Source: Acidobacteriota bacterium (lineage in GTDB: Bacteria > Acidobacteriota > Thermoanaerobaculia > Multivoradales > Multivoraceae). From it: DNA of 64,000 bases. The DNA is taken from assembly GCA_003388555.1 (NCBI GenBank), contig QQVD01000034.1:186001-250000 (forward strand). The letters are read 5' to 3'. Shown in pieces: positions 47,450 through 57,044 of this stretch. The translations under genes and the position numbers were made by a program. Numbering within the stretch: the stretch's first letter is position 1; each line of letters starts with the position of its first letter. Below the pieces are notes generated by a model. That model did not search any database and was not told where the DNA came from. It saw only the letters and a list, made by a program, of their open reading frames with translations.

Positions 47450-47697
47450 AGGCCACCGATGCAGCCGAGGGTCCGGTCGCTCCCGCCCCGAGGGCGGAGC
47501 ACGAGGAGGCTCGCGGCGTTCCATGGAGGGGCAGTCCGACCCTAGAAATCGTGGAATCGGTCTTGCATGGGCCGTTCCCACCCCGCCGTCCGACACTGGA
47601 CGTCCGACGGTGGTTGCCCCCACTCACGACCCAAGGTCCGCTGACGTGAAGTCCCGCCTGCAAGAACCCTGAGCCGAGGACTACGGAGCCACGCATC

Positions 47698-48687
47698 ATG
47701 ACCGTATCGATCGACTCCGCCCCCGCCATGGCCTCCTCCCTGGGCGCGCCCACCCGCTCCCCAACGCCGTCCTTGCAGCCCGTCGAGGCGCACCCCGCGC
47801 AGCCGCCGGAAGACGCCGGGCATCGTCAGCCGTCGGTCCGGGAGGAGTCGAGCGACGACCTGCGCCTGCTGGCGCGCTCGCGCACGAGCCTGCTGCAGTT
47901 CCTCACCCTGGTGCTCATCGGGGTGCTCGGCACGATCCTCTTCCTCGCCGCCGACCGCGGTTCGGGGATCGAGATCCCGGTGCTCGCCATCGTGGCGCTC
48001 GCCGCCTGCCTCTACGTGCTGGCGCGCGAGCGCTCGCTGCGCCACGAGCAGCACGAGCTGACCGTGCGCCTGATCGCCCGCGAACGCCAGATGACCCGGA
48101 TGAACCGGCGCATCGTCGAAGAGCGCGAGCGCTCGGAGCAGCTCGGCGACCGGCTCGGCAAGATCACCAGCCTCTACCGCGCCATCGCCTCGATCCATGC
48201 GGTGGAGGAGCCGCAGAAGGTCCTCGGCACGATGGTCCAGGCCGCCTGCGAGCTGGTCGGCGCCGACTGCGGCTCGCTGCAGCTGCTCGACGACACCGGC
48301 AGCGTGCTGACCGTCGAGGCCACCGACGGCCGGCGTGTCGACCTCGGCGGCGAGGTCCAGACCGCCGATCAGGGCGTCGCCGGATGGGTCCTGCGTCACG
48401 GCGAGGTGCTGCTGCTCGAGGGCCGCGCCTCGGAGGACCCACGCTTCGACGAGACGCCGACCATCGATCAGGGCGAGCAGGGAGTGTGCTGCTCGATGGT
48501 GGTGCCGCTGAGCTGGCACGGGCAGCCCTTCGGCGTGCTGAACATCGGCCTGCTGGACGGACGCGACAAGGACCGCTTCAGTGCCGAGGACCAGAGCCTG
48601 GTGCGCATCTTCGGCCAGCACGCTGCGCTCGTCGTGGTCGGCACGCGCGAGCTGGCGCGACGCCGCCGCACCGGCCCGGGCGCCTGA
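47698..48687 (+). CDS. Membrane-anchored GAF-domain protein
   Basis: 329 residues. A Pro-rich cytoplasmic start (~1-60), two hydrophobic helices (LLQFLTLVLIGVLGTILFLA, IPVLAIVALAACLYVLA), a coiled coil (~108-150; REQMTRMNRRIVEERERSEQL-like heptads) and a C-terminal GAF domain (~155-320) with LVGADCGSLQLLDD, QGVAGWVLRHGEVLLLEG and MVVPLSWHGQPFGVLNIG. GAF domains bind small ligands such as cyclic nucleotides, or haem. There is no kinase, phosphatase or GGDEF output, so it probably acts by interacting with another signalling protein. Confidence 0.85.
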   Translation: MTVSIDSAPAMASSLGAPTRSPTPSLQPVEAHPAQPPEDAGHRQPSVREESSDDLRLLARSRTSLLQFLTLVLIGVLGTILFLAADRGSGIEIPVLAIVALAACLYVLARERSLRHEQHELTVRLIARERQMTRMNRRIVEERERSEQLGDRLGKITSLYRAIASIHAVEEPQKVLGTMVQAACELVGADCGSLQLLDDTGSVLTVEATDGRRVDLGGEVQTADQGVAGWVLRHGEVLLLEGRASEDPRFDETPTIDQGEQGVCCSMVVPLSWHGQPFGVLNIGLLDGRDKDRFSAEDQSLVRIFGQHAALVVVGTRELARRRRTGPGA

Positions 48688-49083
48688 GTCCGCGCACCTG
48701 GCGGCTGACCGGCTCACCGGCTCGCACGTTCCGCGATCGGGGTGCCCGGCGGCTGAAACAGGCGCGCACAGGGCACCGTCTTCGGAGCGTCGTCGGCCGC
48801 CGTACGACGGTCCGGGAATCGATCCTCGACACAGCGACTTCGCACAGGGTGCGGCGCCCGAGCTTCGAGGCGGCGCACATCCGTGCCGGTCGGCGCCAGC
48901 GAAGAGCCTTCACTGAAGCACTTGCCCGGAGTGGCGACTTCTGGCGGCGGGCACCTCGAGGCGACACCAACCAGCCTCGTCTGCGCTCGCTGACGAGCCG
49001 GCTTCGACGCCCCGACCCGATGCCGACAGCTCCGCGGAAGCAGAGTCGCCTCCGACACCCACACCCGCTGCAGGGAGACGCAG
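48688..49083. other. 396-bp spacer before the RND operon, no gene seen
   Basis: No protein-like frame, RNA gene or repeat of note on either strand. The RND adaptor's Shine-Dalgarno (GGGAGACG) ends it, and the operon promoter must lie within. Confidence 0.45.
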
Positions 49084-50514
49084 ATGTCCGATCGAAACAC
49101 AGCTCTGGTCGCCTGCTCGGTCCTGGCGATGTCGGCGACCCTGGCTGGGTGTGGCGGCGGCGCCGGGCCCGACGAAGGCTTCCGGGGCGCCCCGATTCCG
49201 TCGGTCGAGGCGGTCGAGGCGCGCAGCGGCTCGCTGCCCCTCGAGGAGCGCCTGAGCGGCGTGGTCCGGGCCGAGAACCAGGTGACGATCTATCCCGAGG
49301 TCAGCGCCCCGATCGAGCAGGTGCTGGTGCGCAGCGGGCAGGCGGTCCAGCGCGGCCAGGTGCTGGTCCGTCTCGACGACGAGCAGCTCCGCGGGCAGCT
49401 ACGGCAGGCGGAGGCCAACGTCGAGCTCGCCGAGGCGGCGGCGCTCGAGGCCGATGCGCGCGTTCAGGAGAGCGAGGCGATGGTCAGCCGCACCCGCCTG
49501 CTCGCCGCACAGCAACTGATCAGTGACATCGAGCTCGAGACCCAGGAGGCGCGCTACCAGGCTGCCAAGGCGAGTGCCGCCCAGGCCCGCGCCCGCGTCA
49601 GCCAGGCCGTGGCCACCGCCGACGAGCGGCGCTCGCGGCTCGAGGACGCCGTGGTGCGGGCGCCCATCTCCGGGCGCATCGGCCAGATCAACGCCGAGAT
49701 CGGCATGCTGGTCGACCAGTCGACCCAGCTCTTCGTGATGGGCAATCTCGACCGTCTGGTCGTCGAGGTGCCGCTCACCGAGGCGATGCTCGCCTACGTC
49801 GGCGAGGGCATGCCGGTGCGGATCCGCTCCTCGGCCCTGGGCGACGAGCCCCTGCGTGCCGAGGTCACTCGGATCTCGCCCTTCCTCAGCCAGGACTCCT
49901 TCTCCACCGTCGGCGAGATCGACGTGCGCAACGACGACCGTCGCCTGCAGCCCGGCATGTTCGTCACCGTCGACGTGCTCTACGGTGCCTCGGAGACCGC
50001 GACGCTGGTGCCGACCAGCGCGCTGTGGGAGGACCCGTCTACCGGACTTCTCGGCGTCTACACCGTCGACGGCTACGGTCAGGGCGTCGCCCTGCCGACG
50101 TCCGGCGAGGCGGCGCAGCTCTCCTCCGACAGTTGGCCAGTCACCTTCCATCCGGTCGAGGTACGCGCCCGCGGTCGCGAGAGCGTCGGCATCGACGGCG
50201 TCGACGAGGGGACCTGGGTGGTCACCTTCGGCCAGAATCTCTTCGCCGCAGGTCAGCAGGAACAGCAGGCACGGGTGCGGCCGACCGTGTGGGAGTCGGT
50301 GATCGAGCTGCAGAGCCTGCAGCGTGAGAACCTGCTGCACGGCTTCCTCGAGAAGCAGCAGCTCATGGCGCGCCGCCACGGTGCCGAGCCGCCGAGCCGC
50401 GACACCTACCTCACTCCGGGCCTGACCCCGGGCGAGACGCCGGCCACTCCGGAGGGCGCGACCGGCAGAGACCGCGAGAGCGGTGTGCCGTTGGCGGCCA
50501 ACGTGGCTCCGTGA
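49084..50514 (+). CDS. RND efflux periplasmic adaptor (membrane fusion protein), lipoprotein
   Basis: 476 residues; signal with lipobox TLAGC at ~20. Lipoyl half-motifs (VTIYPEVSAPIEQVLVRSGQAVQRGQVLVRLDD and DAVVRAPISGRIGQINAEIGMLVDQ) flank a long helical hairpin (~100-185). A beta-barrel (VEVPLTEAMLAYVGEGMPVRI) and a membrane-proximal domain follow. The C-terminus is ~60 residues longer than usual and Pro/Thr-rich. The adaptor connects the inner-membrane pump encoded next to an outer-membrane channel; no TolC-type gene occurs in the window. The pump gene starts 151 bp downstream. Confidence 0.93.
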   Translation: MSDRNTALVACSVLAMSATLAGCGGGAGPDEGFRGAPIPSVEAVEARSGSLPLEERLSGVVRAENQVTIYPEVSAPIEQVLVRSGQAVQRGQVLVRLDDEQLRGQLRQAEANVELAEAAALEADARVQESEAMVSRTRLLAAQQLISDIELETQEARYQAAKASAAQARARVSQAVATADERRSRLEDAVVRAPISGRIGQINAEIGMLVDQSTQLFVMGNLDRLVVEVPLTEAMLAYVGEGMPVRIRSSALGDEPLRAEVTRISPFLSQDSFSTVGEIDVRNDDRRLQPGMFVTVDVLYGASETATLVPTSALWEDPSTGLLGVYTVDGYGQGVALPTSGEAAQLSSDSWPVTFHPVEVRARGRESVGIDGVDEGTWVVTFGQNLFAAGQQEQQARVRPTVWESVIELQSLQRENLLHGFLEKQQLMARRHGAEPPSRDTYLTPGLTPGETPATPEGATGRDRESGVPLAANVAP

Positions 50515-50665
50515 GGCGCCGGGTGCGGGGCACGCGGCCGAGGCCGTCGGGCACGGACTGAGAGGAGAGCGAAGCGGGCCCGCAGCCCGAGAAAGCGACT
50601 GCCGCTCCGGGTGCTGAGCTCGCTTCCGCACGGCGGCCCGGCCAACTGTTCGAGCGAGGACCGAC

Positions 50666-53600
50666 ATGGCATCGATCACCAGAATCTCCATCGGCCGTCC
50701 GGTCGCGACCGCCATGCTCTACCTCATCCTGGTGGTGCTGGGCCTGGTGTCGCTGCGCAGCCTGCCGGTGGATCTGCTGCCGCGCATCGAGTTCACCCAG
50801 CTGACGGTGTGGACGAGCTACCCGAACGTCGGCCCGGAGGAGATCGAGCAGATCCTCACCGACCCGATCGAGAACGCGGTCTCGGGCCTGCCCAACCTCG
50901 AGCGGGTCACCTCGCGATCGGAGGAGGGGTTCAGCCGCATCTCGCTCGAGTTCGGCCGCGGCACCAACATCGACGAAGCCGCCAACGACCTGAGAGCGTC
51001 GCTCGATCGGTTGCGCGACGAGCTGCCGATCGAGGCCGAGCCGCCGCAGATCTGGAAGCTCGACCTCGATCGCGCCGAGGTGGTGTCGCTCGCGGTCACC
51101 TCGACCCGGCCGATGCACGAGCTGACCCGGGTCATCGAGGACGACCTGTCACGGCGCTTCGAGCAGATCCCGGGCGTCGGCACGATCGAGCTGCGCGGCG
51201 AGATCCAGCGCGAGATCCGCGTCGAGCTGCTGCGCGACCGCCTGCTCGCCGCCGGCCTCACTGCGCTCGACGTGCAGGAGGCGCTGCAGCGCGAGAACCT
51301 CACCGCCCCTGGCGGCAACGTCAAGGACGGCACCGCCGACCTCTACGTGCGCGCCACCGGTGAGTACCAGAACCTCGACGAGATCGCCCGCACGGTGATC
51401 GCGCAGCGTGCCGGACTGCCGGTGCGGGTGCAGGACGTCGCCAGGGTCAGCGACGACTTCGAGGACGTGCGCTGGATGGTCGAGGTGAACGGCATGCCTT
51501 CGGTGAGCCTCGGGGTGCAGAAGCAGAGCGGCGCCAACACCGTCGCCGTCGCCGACCGCGTCACCGAGGAGGTGCGACGGATCAACGAAGAGCGTGACGA
51601 CGTGCATCTCTCGGTGATCGCCGACCAGTCGGAGTTCATCCGCCAGTCGATCGACAGCGTGCGCAGCTCGGCACTCTGGGGGTCGCTCTTCGCGGTGGTG
51701 GTGCTCTACGTCTTCCTGCGCCGACGCTCGAGCACCGCGATCGTCGCCCTGGCGATCCCGATCTCGGTGATCTCCTCGTTCGCCCTGCTCTACTTCGGCG
51801 GCCTGACGCTGAACCAGATGACCTTCGGCGGGCTGGCGCTCGGCGTCGGTCTGATCGTCGACAACGCGATCGTGGTGCTCGAGAGCATCACCCGCAAACG
51901 CGAGGAGGAAGGGCTCGACCCGACCGAGGCGGCGCGGCTCGGCACCGCCGAGGTCACCGGTGCGATCGTCGCCTCGACGCTGACCACCTGCGTCATCTTC
52001 CTGCCGGTGGTCTTCGTGCGCACCACCAGCGGCGCGCTCTTCCAGTCGCTCGCCCTCGTCGTCGTCTTCGCCCTCGGCTGCTCCCTGTTCGTCGCGCTCA
52101 CTCTGGTGCCGATGCTGGCGGCCCGGCTGACCAGCTCGGTGACCCGCCGCCGAGGAGCTCACGGACCGGCCGACCAGCCGCGTCGCTCCTGGCTCGGCCG
52201 GCTCGAGCAGCGTTACGACTCGGTCCTCGAGACCGCGCTGCAGCGCCGTGCCCTGGTGTTCTCGGTGACCGCCGCACTGGTCGTCGGTGCGATCCTGCTC
52301 TGGTCGCGCATCCCGGTCGAGCTGGCGCCGCAGACCGATGCCGACGAGATCGACATCGGCATCGAGCTGGCGCAGGGCACCAACATCGCTGTCGGCCGCG
52401 CCTATCTCGCCGAGCTCGAGGACCTGGTGCGTCGCGAGCTGCCGCCTCAGGACGTCAAGTTCGTCACCACCGAGATTCGCGGCGGCAGCGCCGATCTCGA
52501 GATCAAGCTGGTGTCGCAGCAGGAGCGCACAGTCTCCAGCGCCCGTCTCGCCGACTTGCTGCGCGAGCGCCTCGAGGGGCAGGTGCCGGGCGCCGAGGTC
52601 CGGGTGCGCGCCCAGGCCGGCATGTGGATGCTGCGGCGGATCTTCCGCTCCGGCGGCGGCGAGGACGCGCTCGAGCTCGAGCTGCGCGGATGGGACCTCG
52701 ACCAGGCCCTGGTCGTCGCACAGCAGGTCGAGGAGCGCATGGCGCAGGTCCCCGGCGTGCGCGACGTGCGGATCGATCGCCGCGAAGGTCAGCCGCAGGA
52801 GGACCTGCTCTTCGACCGCGAGCGCATCGCCGAGCTCGGCCTCTCGGTCTCCCAGGTGGCGCGCACCATCCAGGCCAACCTCGGCGGCGTGCGCGCCGGT
52901 CAGCTGCGCGACGGCGGCGACGAGATCCCGATCATGGTGAGACTGCGCCCCGAGGACCGGCTCACCGGGCAGGATCTGCGCGCGGTGTCGTTGCGCACCC
53001 CGGCTGGCGAGACGATCCCGCTCTCGGCGGTGGTGCGTGCCGAACGCTCGCGCGCCCCGACCGAGATCCAGCGCATCGACGGCCAGCGCGTCACCCGCAT
53101 CTCGGCCAACCTGGAGGAGGGTATGGCGCTCGGCGACGCGGTCGAGGCGATCCGTGGACAGCTCGCCGACCTGCCGCTGCCGGCCGGGTTCTCGATCGGC
53201 TTCGGCGGCGAGTACGAGGAGCAGCTCAAGGCGCGCCAGGACTTCATCGTCGCGATCCTGATGGCGTTGGCCCTGGTCTACATGCTGATGGCGGCCCAGT
53301 TCGAGCGCTACCTGGATCCGTTGATCGTGATGCTGGCGGTTCCGGCCGCCCTGGTCGGCGTGGTGCCGACGCTGCTGCTCACAGGCACCACCCTGAACCT
53401 GCAGAGCGTCATGGGCCTGGTGATGCTGATCGGCATCGTGGTCAACAACGCCATCGTGCTGGTCGACACCATCAACCTGCTGCGCCGCGAGCGCGGCATG
53501 GAGATCGCTCCGGCGGTGCGCGAGGCCGGCCGGCTGCGTCTGCGGCCGATCCTGATGACCACCGCGACGACGGCGCTGGGGCTGCTGCCCCTGGCCATCG

Positions 53601-53794
53601 GCATCGGTCCCGGAGCCGAGATCCAGGCCGCCCTGGCCCGGGTGGTGATCGGCGGCCTGCTCGCCTCGACCCTGGTGACGCTGTTCCTGATCCCCACCGC
53701 CTACACCTCGATCTTCGGTCTCTTCGAGCGCCTCAGCGTGCCGTCGTGGCTGCGGCGCGAGGGCCGTGGCGAGGAGCGGCCGGCGACGGCGTGA
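50666..53794 (+). CDS. RND efflux pump, inner-membrane permease (AcrB/MdtB-like)
   Basis: 1042 residues with the duplicated 6+6 helix plan and two large periplasmic loops. N-terminus SITRISIGRPVATAMLYLILVVLGLVS, porter region PNVGPEEIEQILTDPIENAVSGLPNLERVTSRS, helix 4 GLALGVGLIVDNAIVVLES and helix 10 MGLVMLIGIVVNNAIVLVDTINLLRRERG. The AcrB Asp-Asp pair is Asp-Asn here, and the helix-10 Lys is replaced by Asn, as in several non-multidrug HAE1 members. So the drug-efflux assignment is only by family. It uses the proton gradient and works with the adaptor in front. Confidence 0.93.
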   Translation: MASITRISIGRPVATAMLYLILVVLGLVSLRSLPVDLLPRIEFTQLTVWTSYPNVGPEEIEQILTDPIENAVSGLPNLERVTSRSEEGFSRISLEFGRGTNIDEAANDLRASLDRLRDELPIEAEPPQIWKLDLDRAEVVSLAVTSTRPMHELTRVIEDDLSRRFEQIPGVGTIELRGEIQREIRVELLRDRLLAAGLTALDVQEALQRENLTAPGGNVKDGTADLYVRATGEYQNLDEIARTVIAQRAGLPVRVQDVARVSDDFEDVRWMVEVNGMPSVSLGVQKQSGANTVAVADRVTEEVRRINEERDDVHLSVIADQSEFIRQSIDSVRSSALWGSLFAVVVLYVFLRRRSSTAIVALAIPISVISSFALLYFGGLTLNQMTFGGLALGVGLIVDNAIVVLESITRKREEEGLDPTEAARLGTAEVTGAIVASTLTTCVIFLPVVFVRTTSGALFQSLALVVVFALGCSLFVALTLVPMLAARLTSSVTRRRGAHGPADQPRRSWLGRLEQRYDSVLETALQRRALVFSVTAALVVGAILLWSRIPVELAPQTDADEIDIGIELAQGTNIAVGRAYLAELEDLVRRELPPQDVKFVTTEIRGGSADLEIKLVSQQERTVSSARLADLLRERLEGQVPGAEVRVRAQAGMWMLRRIFRSGGGEDALELELRGWDLDQALVVAQQVEERMAQVPGVRDVRIDRREGQPQEDLLFDRERIAELGLSVSQVARTIQANLGGVRAGQLRDGGDEIPIMVRLRPEDRLTGQDLRAVSLRTPAGETIPLSAVVRAERSRAPTEIQRIDGQRVTRISANLEEGMALGDAVEAIRGQLADLPLPAGFSIGFGGEYEEQLKARQDFIVAILMALALVYMLMAAQFERYLDPLIVMLAVPAALVGVVPTLLLTGTTLNLQSVMGLVMLIGIVVNNAIVLVDTINLLRRERGMEIAPAVREAGRLRLRPILMTTATTALGLLPLAIGIGPGAEIQAALARVVIGGLLASTLVTLFLIPTAYTSIFGLFERLSVPSWLRREGRGEERPATA

Positions 53795-53992
53795 GATGGC
53801 GCTCGCCGGGCTCCGGTTCGGCTCGCTCGGCGCCGGCGAGCCCGGCGGTCACGGCCCGCCGTGGCGAGAATGCCGGCGCCTCCGGACGCGTTGTGCTCGG
53901 TCCGGCCCGACGGTCCCCGCCGCAGTGAGGGGGGTCGGGGCCCCGAGGCGGCGCGCCGCGCACGTTCGCGGAGTGTCCAATAGGATGAGTCG

Positions 53993-54949
53993 ATGGCCAG
54001 CACCGAGAACCTGATCCGAATCGGCGGCGCCCAGGCTTCGCCGCGACCGCCCGCGGCTGGCTGTGCCGGTGCCGCAGGCGCGGCTGCCCGGCAGCGCCGG
54101 CCGGAGTGGCTGCGCATCCGTCTCGCCACCCCCGACCAGTACCGCAAGGTCAAACAGCTGGTCGACGGGCTCAATCTGCACACCGTCTGCCAGGAGGCGC
54201 GCTGCCCCAACATCTACGAGTGCTGGGGCGAGCACGGCACCGCGACCTTCATGATCCTGGGCGACATCTGCACCCGCCGCTGCGGCTTCTGCGCGGTGAC
54301 CAGCGGTCGCCCGAACCCCGGTGTCGACGCCGACGAGCCGGAGAACGTGGCCCGCGCCGTCGAGACCATGGGACTGCGCCACGCCGTGATCACCTCGGTC
54401 GATCGCGACGACCTCGAGGACGGTGGCAGCGGCCACTTCGCGGCCACGATCCGCGCCATCAAGCGGCGCAATACCGACACCGCGGTGGAGGTGCTGACGC
54501 CCGACTTCCGCCGCGTCGACGGCGCTCTCGACATCGTGCTGGGAGAGGGTCCCGAGGTCTTCTCACACAACATGGAGACGGTGCCGAGGCTCTATCGGGC
54601 GGCACGTCCCGGTTCGCGCTTCGAGCGCTCGCTCGACCTGCTGCGCGAGGCGGCGAGGCGGCGCGACGCGGGCGAGTACGCGGGAAGGGTGAAGACCGGC
54701 CTGATGGTGGGTCTCGGCGAGAGCGACGAGGAGCTCGAGCAGACCATCCGCGACATCCGCGACGCCGGCGTCGAGGTGCTCACCGTCGGTCAGTACCTGC
54801 AGCCCACCCGCCAGCACCTGCCGGTCGACCGCTACGTCACCCCGGAGCGTTTCGCCGAGATCCGACGGTTCGCTCTCGACCTCGGCTATCGCCACTGCGA
54901 GTCGGGTCCGCTGGTGCGCAGCAGCTACCACGCCCACGAGCACGTCTGA
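53993..54949 (+). CDS. lipA: Lipoyl synthase
   Basis: 318 residues from ATG 53993. Two iron-sulfur sites are complete: the auxiliary cluster C66-x4-C71-x5-C77 (CQEARCPNIYEC) and the radical-SAM cluster C93-x3-C97-x2-C100 (CTRRCGFC), plus the closing RSSYHA that ligates the auxiliary cluster. VDGLNLHTVCQEAR and TVGQYLQPTRQHLPV are also typical. It inserts two sulfur atoms into protein-bound octanoate to make lipoyl groups on 2-oxoacid dehydrogenases and GcvH. No lipB or lplA gene is nearby. The N-terminal ~30 residues (Ala/Gly/Pro-rich) are extra. Confidence 0.97.
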   Translation: MASTENLIRIGGAQASPRPPAAGCAGAAGAAARQRRPEWLRIRLATPDQYRKVKQLVDGLNLHTVCQEARCPNIYECWGEHGTATFMILGDICTRRCGFCAVTSGRPNPGVDADEPENVARAVETMGLRHAVITSVDRDDLEDGGSGHFAATIRAIKRRNTDTAVEVLTPDFRRVDGALDIVLGEGPEVFSHNMETVPRLYRAARPGSRFERSLDLLREAARRRDAGEYAGRVKTGLMVGLGESDEELEQTIRDIRDAGVEVLTVGQYLQPTRQHLPVDRYVTPERFAEIRRFALDLGYRHCESGPLVRSSYHAHEHV

Positions 54950-55086
54950 GTGGTCCCGCAACCGGCACCGCCCTTTCCGACCGGGTCGTCGGCGTCCGCA
55001 GGCGCCGTGGCCGCTCTGCGCCAGAGCGCGCGTGGGCTCGAGGGCGGAGAGGCCTGCGCCGACTCCCGTGGAGGTCCTGAGCCGAG

Positions 55087-55971
55087 ATGATCCGTCGAAT
55101 GATCGCGGCGTCGCTGCCGCTGGTTCCCAGGCCGATCGTGCGGCGCATCGCGATGCGCTACGTCGCCGGTGAGACGATCGACGACGCGGTGCGCTGCGTC
55201 GAGGGTCTCAACAGCCGCGGGATGACCGCCACTCTGGCCCTCCTCGGCGAGGAGGTGACCGACCGTGAGCGCGTCGAGGCCGCCACCACCGCCTATCTCG
55301 AGCTGCTGTCGCGCATCGGGCATCTCGACAGCGGCATCTCGATCAAGCTGACCCTGCTCGGGCTCAAGATCGACAAGGAGTACTGCTACGCCAACCTGGT
55401 GCGCGTGCTCGAAGCGGCGAAGCCGCAGGACACTTTCGTGCGCCTGGACATGGAGGACCACACCTGCACCGACGACACCCTCGAGCTGTTCGCCAGGGCG
55501 CGCCGCGAGCACCCGCACGTCGGCGTCGTGCTGCAGGCCTACCTGCGCCGCACCCTGGACGACATCCGGGCGTTGCCGGAGGGCTCCAACGTGCGGCTGT
55601 GCAAGGGCATCTACATCGAGCCGCGGCGGGTCGCCTTCCAGGACTACGAGAAGATCCGCACCAACTTCCAGGCCTGTCTCGAGGAGCTCTTCGAGGTCGG
55701 AGCGACGGTCGGCATCGCCACCCACGACGACCTGCTGCTGCGCCAGGCCCAGGAGACGATCTCCCGTCGCCAGCTGCCGCGCGAGCGCTACGAGTTCCAG
55801 ATGCTGCTCGGGGTGATCGAGAAGGAGCGCGACGCCCTGGTCGCAGCGGGCCACCCGATGCGCGTCTACGTGCCCTACGGAGACGACTGGTACCTGTACT
55901 CGGTCCGCCGGCTGCGCGAGAATCCCCAGATCGCGATCTACGTGCTCCGGGCGCTGCTCGGCGGTCGCTGA
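55087..55971 (+). CDS. Proline dehydrogenase (monofunctional)
   Basis: 294 residues, the size of the stand-alone PRODH enzymes that lack the P5C dehydrogenase half of PutA. Barrel signatures: SGISIKLTLLGLKIDKEYC, FVRLDMEDHTCTDDTLEL, VVLQAYLRRTLDDIRAL, VRLCKGIYIEP, GIATHDD, YEFQMLLGVIE and the FAD/proline site YVPYGDDWYLYSVRRLRENP. It oxidises proline to pyrroline-5-carboxylate on the cytoplasmic face of the membrane. proC, running the opposite reaction, starts 71 bp downstream, and rocD/ctlX at 13.6-15.9 kb feed the same intermediate. Confidence 0.93.
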   Translation: MIRRMIAASLPLVPRPIVRRIAMRYVAGETIDDAVRCVEGLNSRGMTATLALLGEEVTDRERVEAATTAYLELLSRIGHLDSGISIKLTLLGLKIDKEYCYANLVRVLEAAKPQDTFVRLDMEDHTCTDDTLELFARARREHPHVGVVLQAYLRRTLDDIRALPEGSNVRLCKGIYIEPRRVAFQDYEKIRTNFQACLEELFEVGATVGIATHDDLLLRQAQETISRRQLPRERYEFQMLLGVIEKERDALVAAGHPMRVYVPYGDDWYLYSVRRLRENPQIAIYVLRALLGGR

Positions 55972-56041
55972 GCGCGCGCTCCGCCTCAGGATCCGCCCCG
56001 TGCGGTGAGGCGGGACCGGGAAGGCGAAGGGAGTGCGAGCC

Positions 56042-56887
56042 ATGGAGCGAGACCCGAAGCGAGACGGTGGCGCCGGCGCCGCGCCGACCCTGGCCATCCT
56101 CGGCGCCGGCAAGATGGGCGAGAACCTGATCCGCGGCTGGCTCGCTGCCGAGACCGTCGATCCGGCCCGGGTGCTGGTCACCGCCGGCCATCAGCGCCGC
56201 TCGCGCCACCTGGCCGAGTCGCTCGAGGTCGAGGCGGTGGTGGGGAACCGCGAGGCGGCGGCCCGTGCCGACATCGTCCTGCTGTGCGTGAAGCCGCAGA
56301 TGGCCGAGGTGGTGCTGGCGCAGATCTCCGACCAGCTGCACGAGGACCAGCTGCTGATCTCGGTCCTGGCCTCGGTGACCACCGGCTACATCGAGCGCCG
56401 GCTCCAGCGCCGTGTGCCGGTGGTGCGGGTGATGCCGAACACCCCGAGCCGGGTGCGCGAGGGGATGAGCGCGGTGTGCGGCGGTCAGTGGGCTCAGGAG
56501 GAGCACCTGGAGCGGGCCGAGCAGCTCTTCGCGCCGCTGGGCCGGGTCCTGCGCATCGAGGAGAAGCACTTCGACGCGGTCACCGGTCTCAGCGCCAGCG
56601 GCCCGGCGTTCCTCTACGTGGTCATCGAGGCGCTCGCCGAGGGCGGCGTCAAGGTGGGCCTGCCGCGCGCCGTGGCCACCGAGCTGGCGGCGCAGAGCTG
56701 TCTCGGCGCCGCCCGCATGGTGCTCGAGACCGGCAGCCACCCGGCCCTGCTCAAGGACGAGGTGACGACTCCCGCCGGCTGCACGGTCGACGGTATCCTC
56801 CGCCTCGAGGAGGGCGGCCTGCGGGTCACCTTGATCAAGGCGATCGTCGAGGCGCAGGCGCGGGCTTCGCAGCTGGTCCAGGAGTAG
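56042..56887 (+). CDS. proC: Pyrroline-5-carboxylate reductase
   Basis: 281 residues from ATG 56042, chosen over GTG 56033 because GAAGGGAG is nine bases upstream. Rossmann loop LAILGAGKMGENLIRGW (GAGKMG at 21-26), LLCVKPQ, VRVMPNTPSRVREGMSA, and the C-terminal proline-binding helix motif DAVTGLSASGPAFLYVVIEALAEGGVKVGLPR with LKDEVTTPAGCTVDGILRLEEGG. It reduces pyrroline-5-carboxylate to proline with NAD(P)H. Together with the proline dehydrogenase gene in front this forms a proline interconversion pair. Confidence 0.96.
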   Translation: MERDPKRDGGAGAAPTLAILGAGKMGENLIRGWLAAETVDPARVLVTAGHQRRSRHLAESLEVEAVVGNREAAARADIVLLCVKPQMAEVVLAQISDQLHEDQLLISVLASVTTGYIERRLQRRVPVVRVMPNTPSRVREGMSAVCGGQWAQEEHLERAEQLFAPLGRVLRIEEKHFDAVTGLSASGPAFLYVVIEALAEGGVKVGLPRAVATELAAQSCLGAARMVLETGSHPALLKDEVTTPAGCTVDGILRLEEGGLRVTLIKAIVEAQARASQLVQE

Positions 56888-56988
56888 GCTCGGGGCAGCG
56901 GTCATACGGGCGCGTCGCTGCAGCCGCGAGGTCGCGCGATCCCTTCGGGGCCGTGAGATCCGCGGTCCAGGCGACGTCCTCGAAGCAC

Positions 56989-57011
56989 CGCAGCGCCGCA
57001 GCGCCGCAGCG
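56989..57011 (+). repeat. 8-bp CGCAGCGC repeat before recN
   Basis: Nearly three CGCAGCGC units, followed by decayed CCGCAGCGCCGGGACG, ending 34 bp before the recN start. Confidence 0.6.
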
Positions 57012-57044
57012 TCGGGACGCCGCAGCGCCGGGACGAGAGGATTC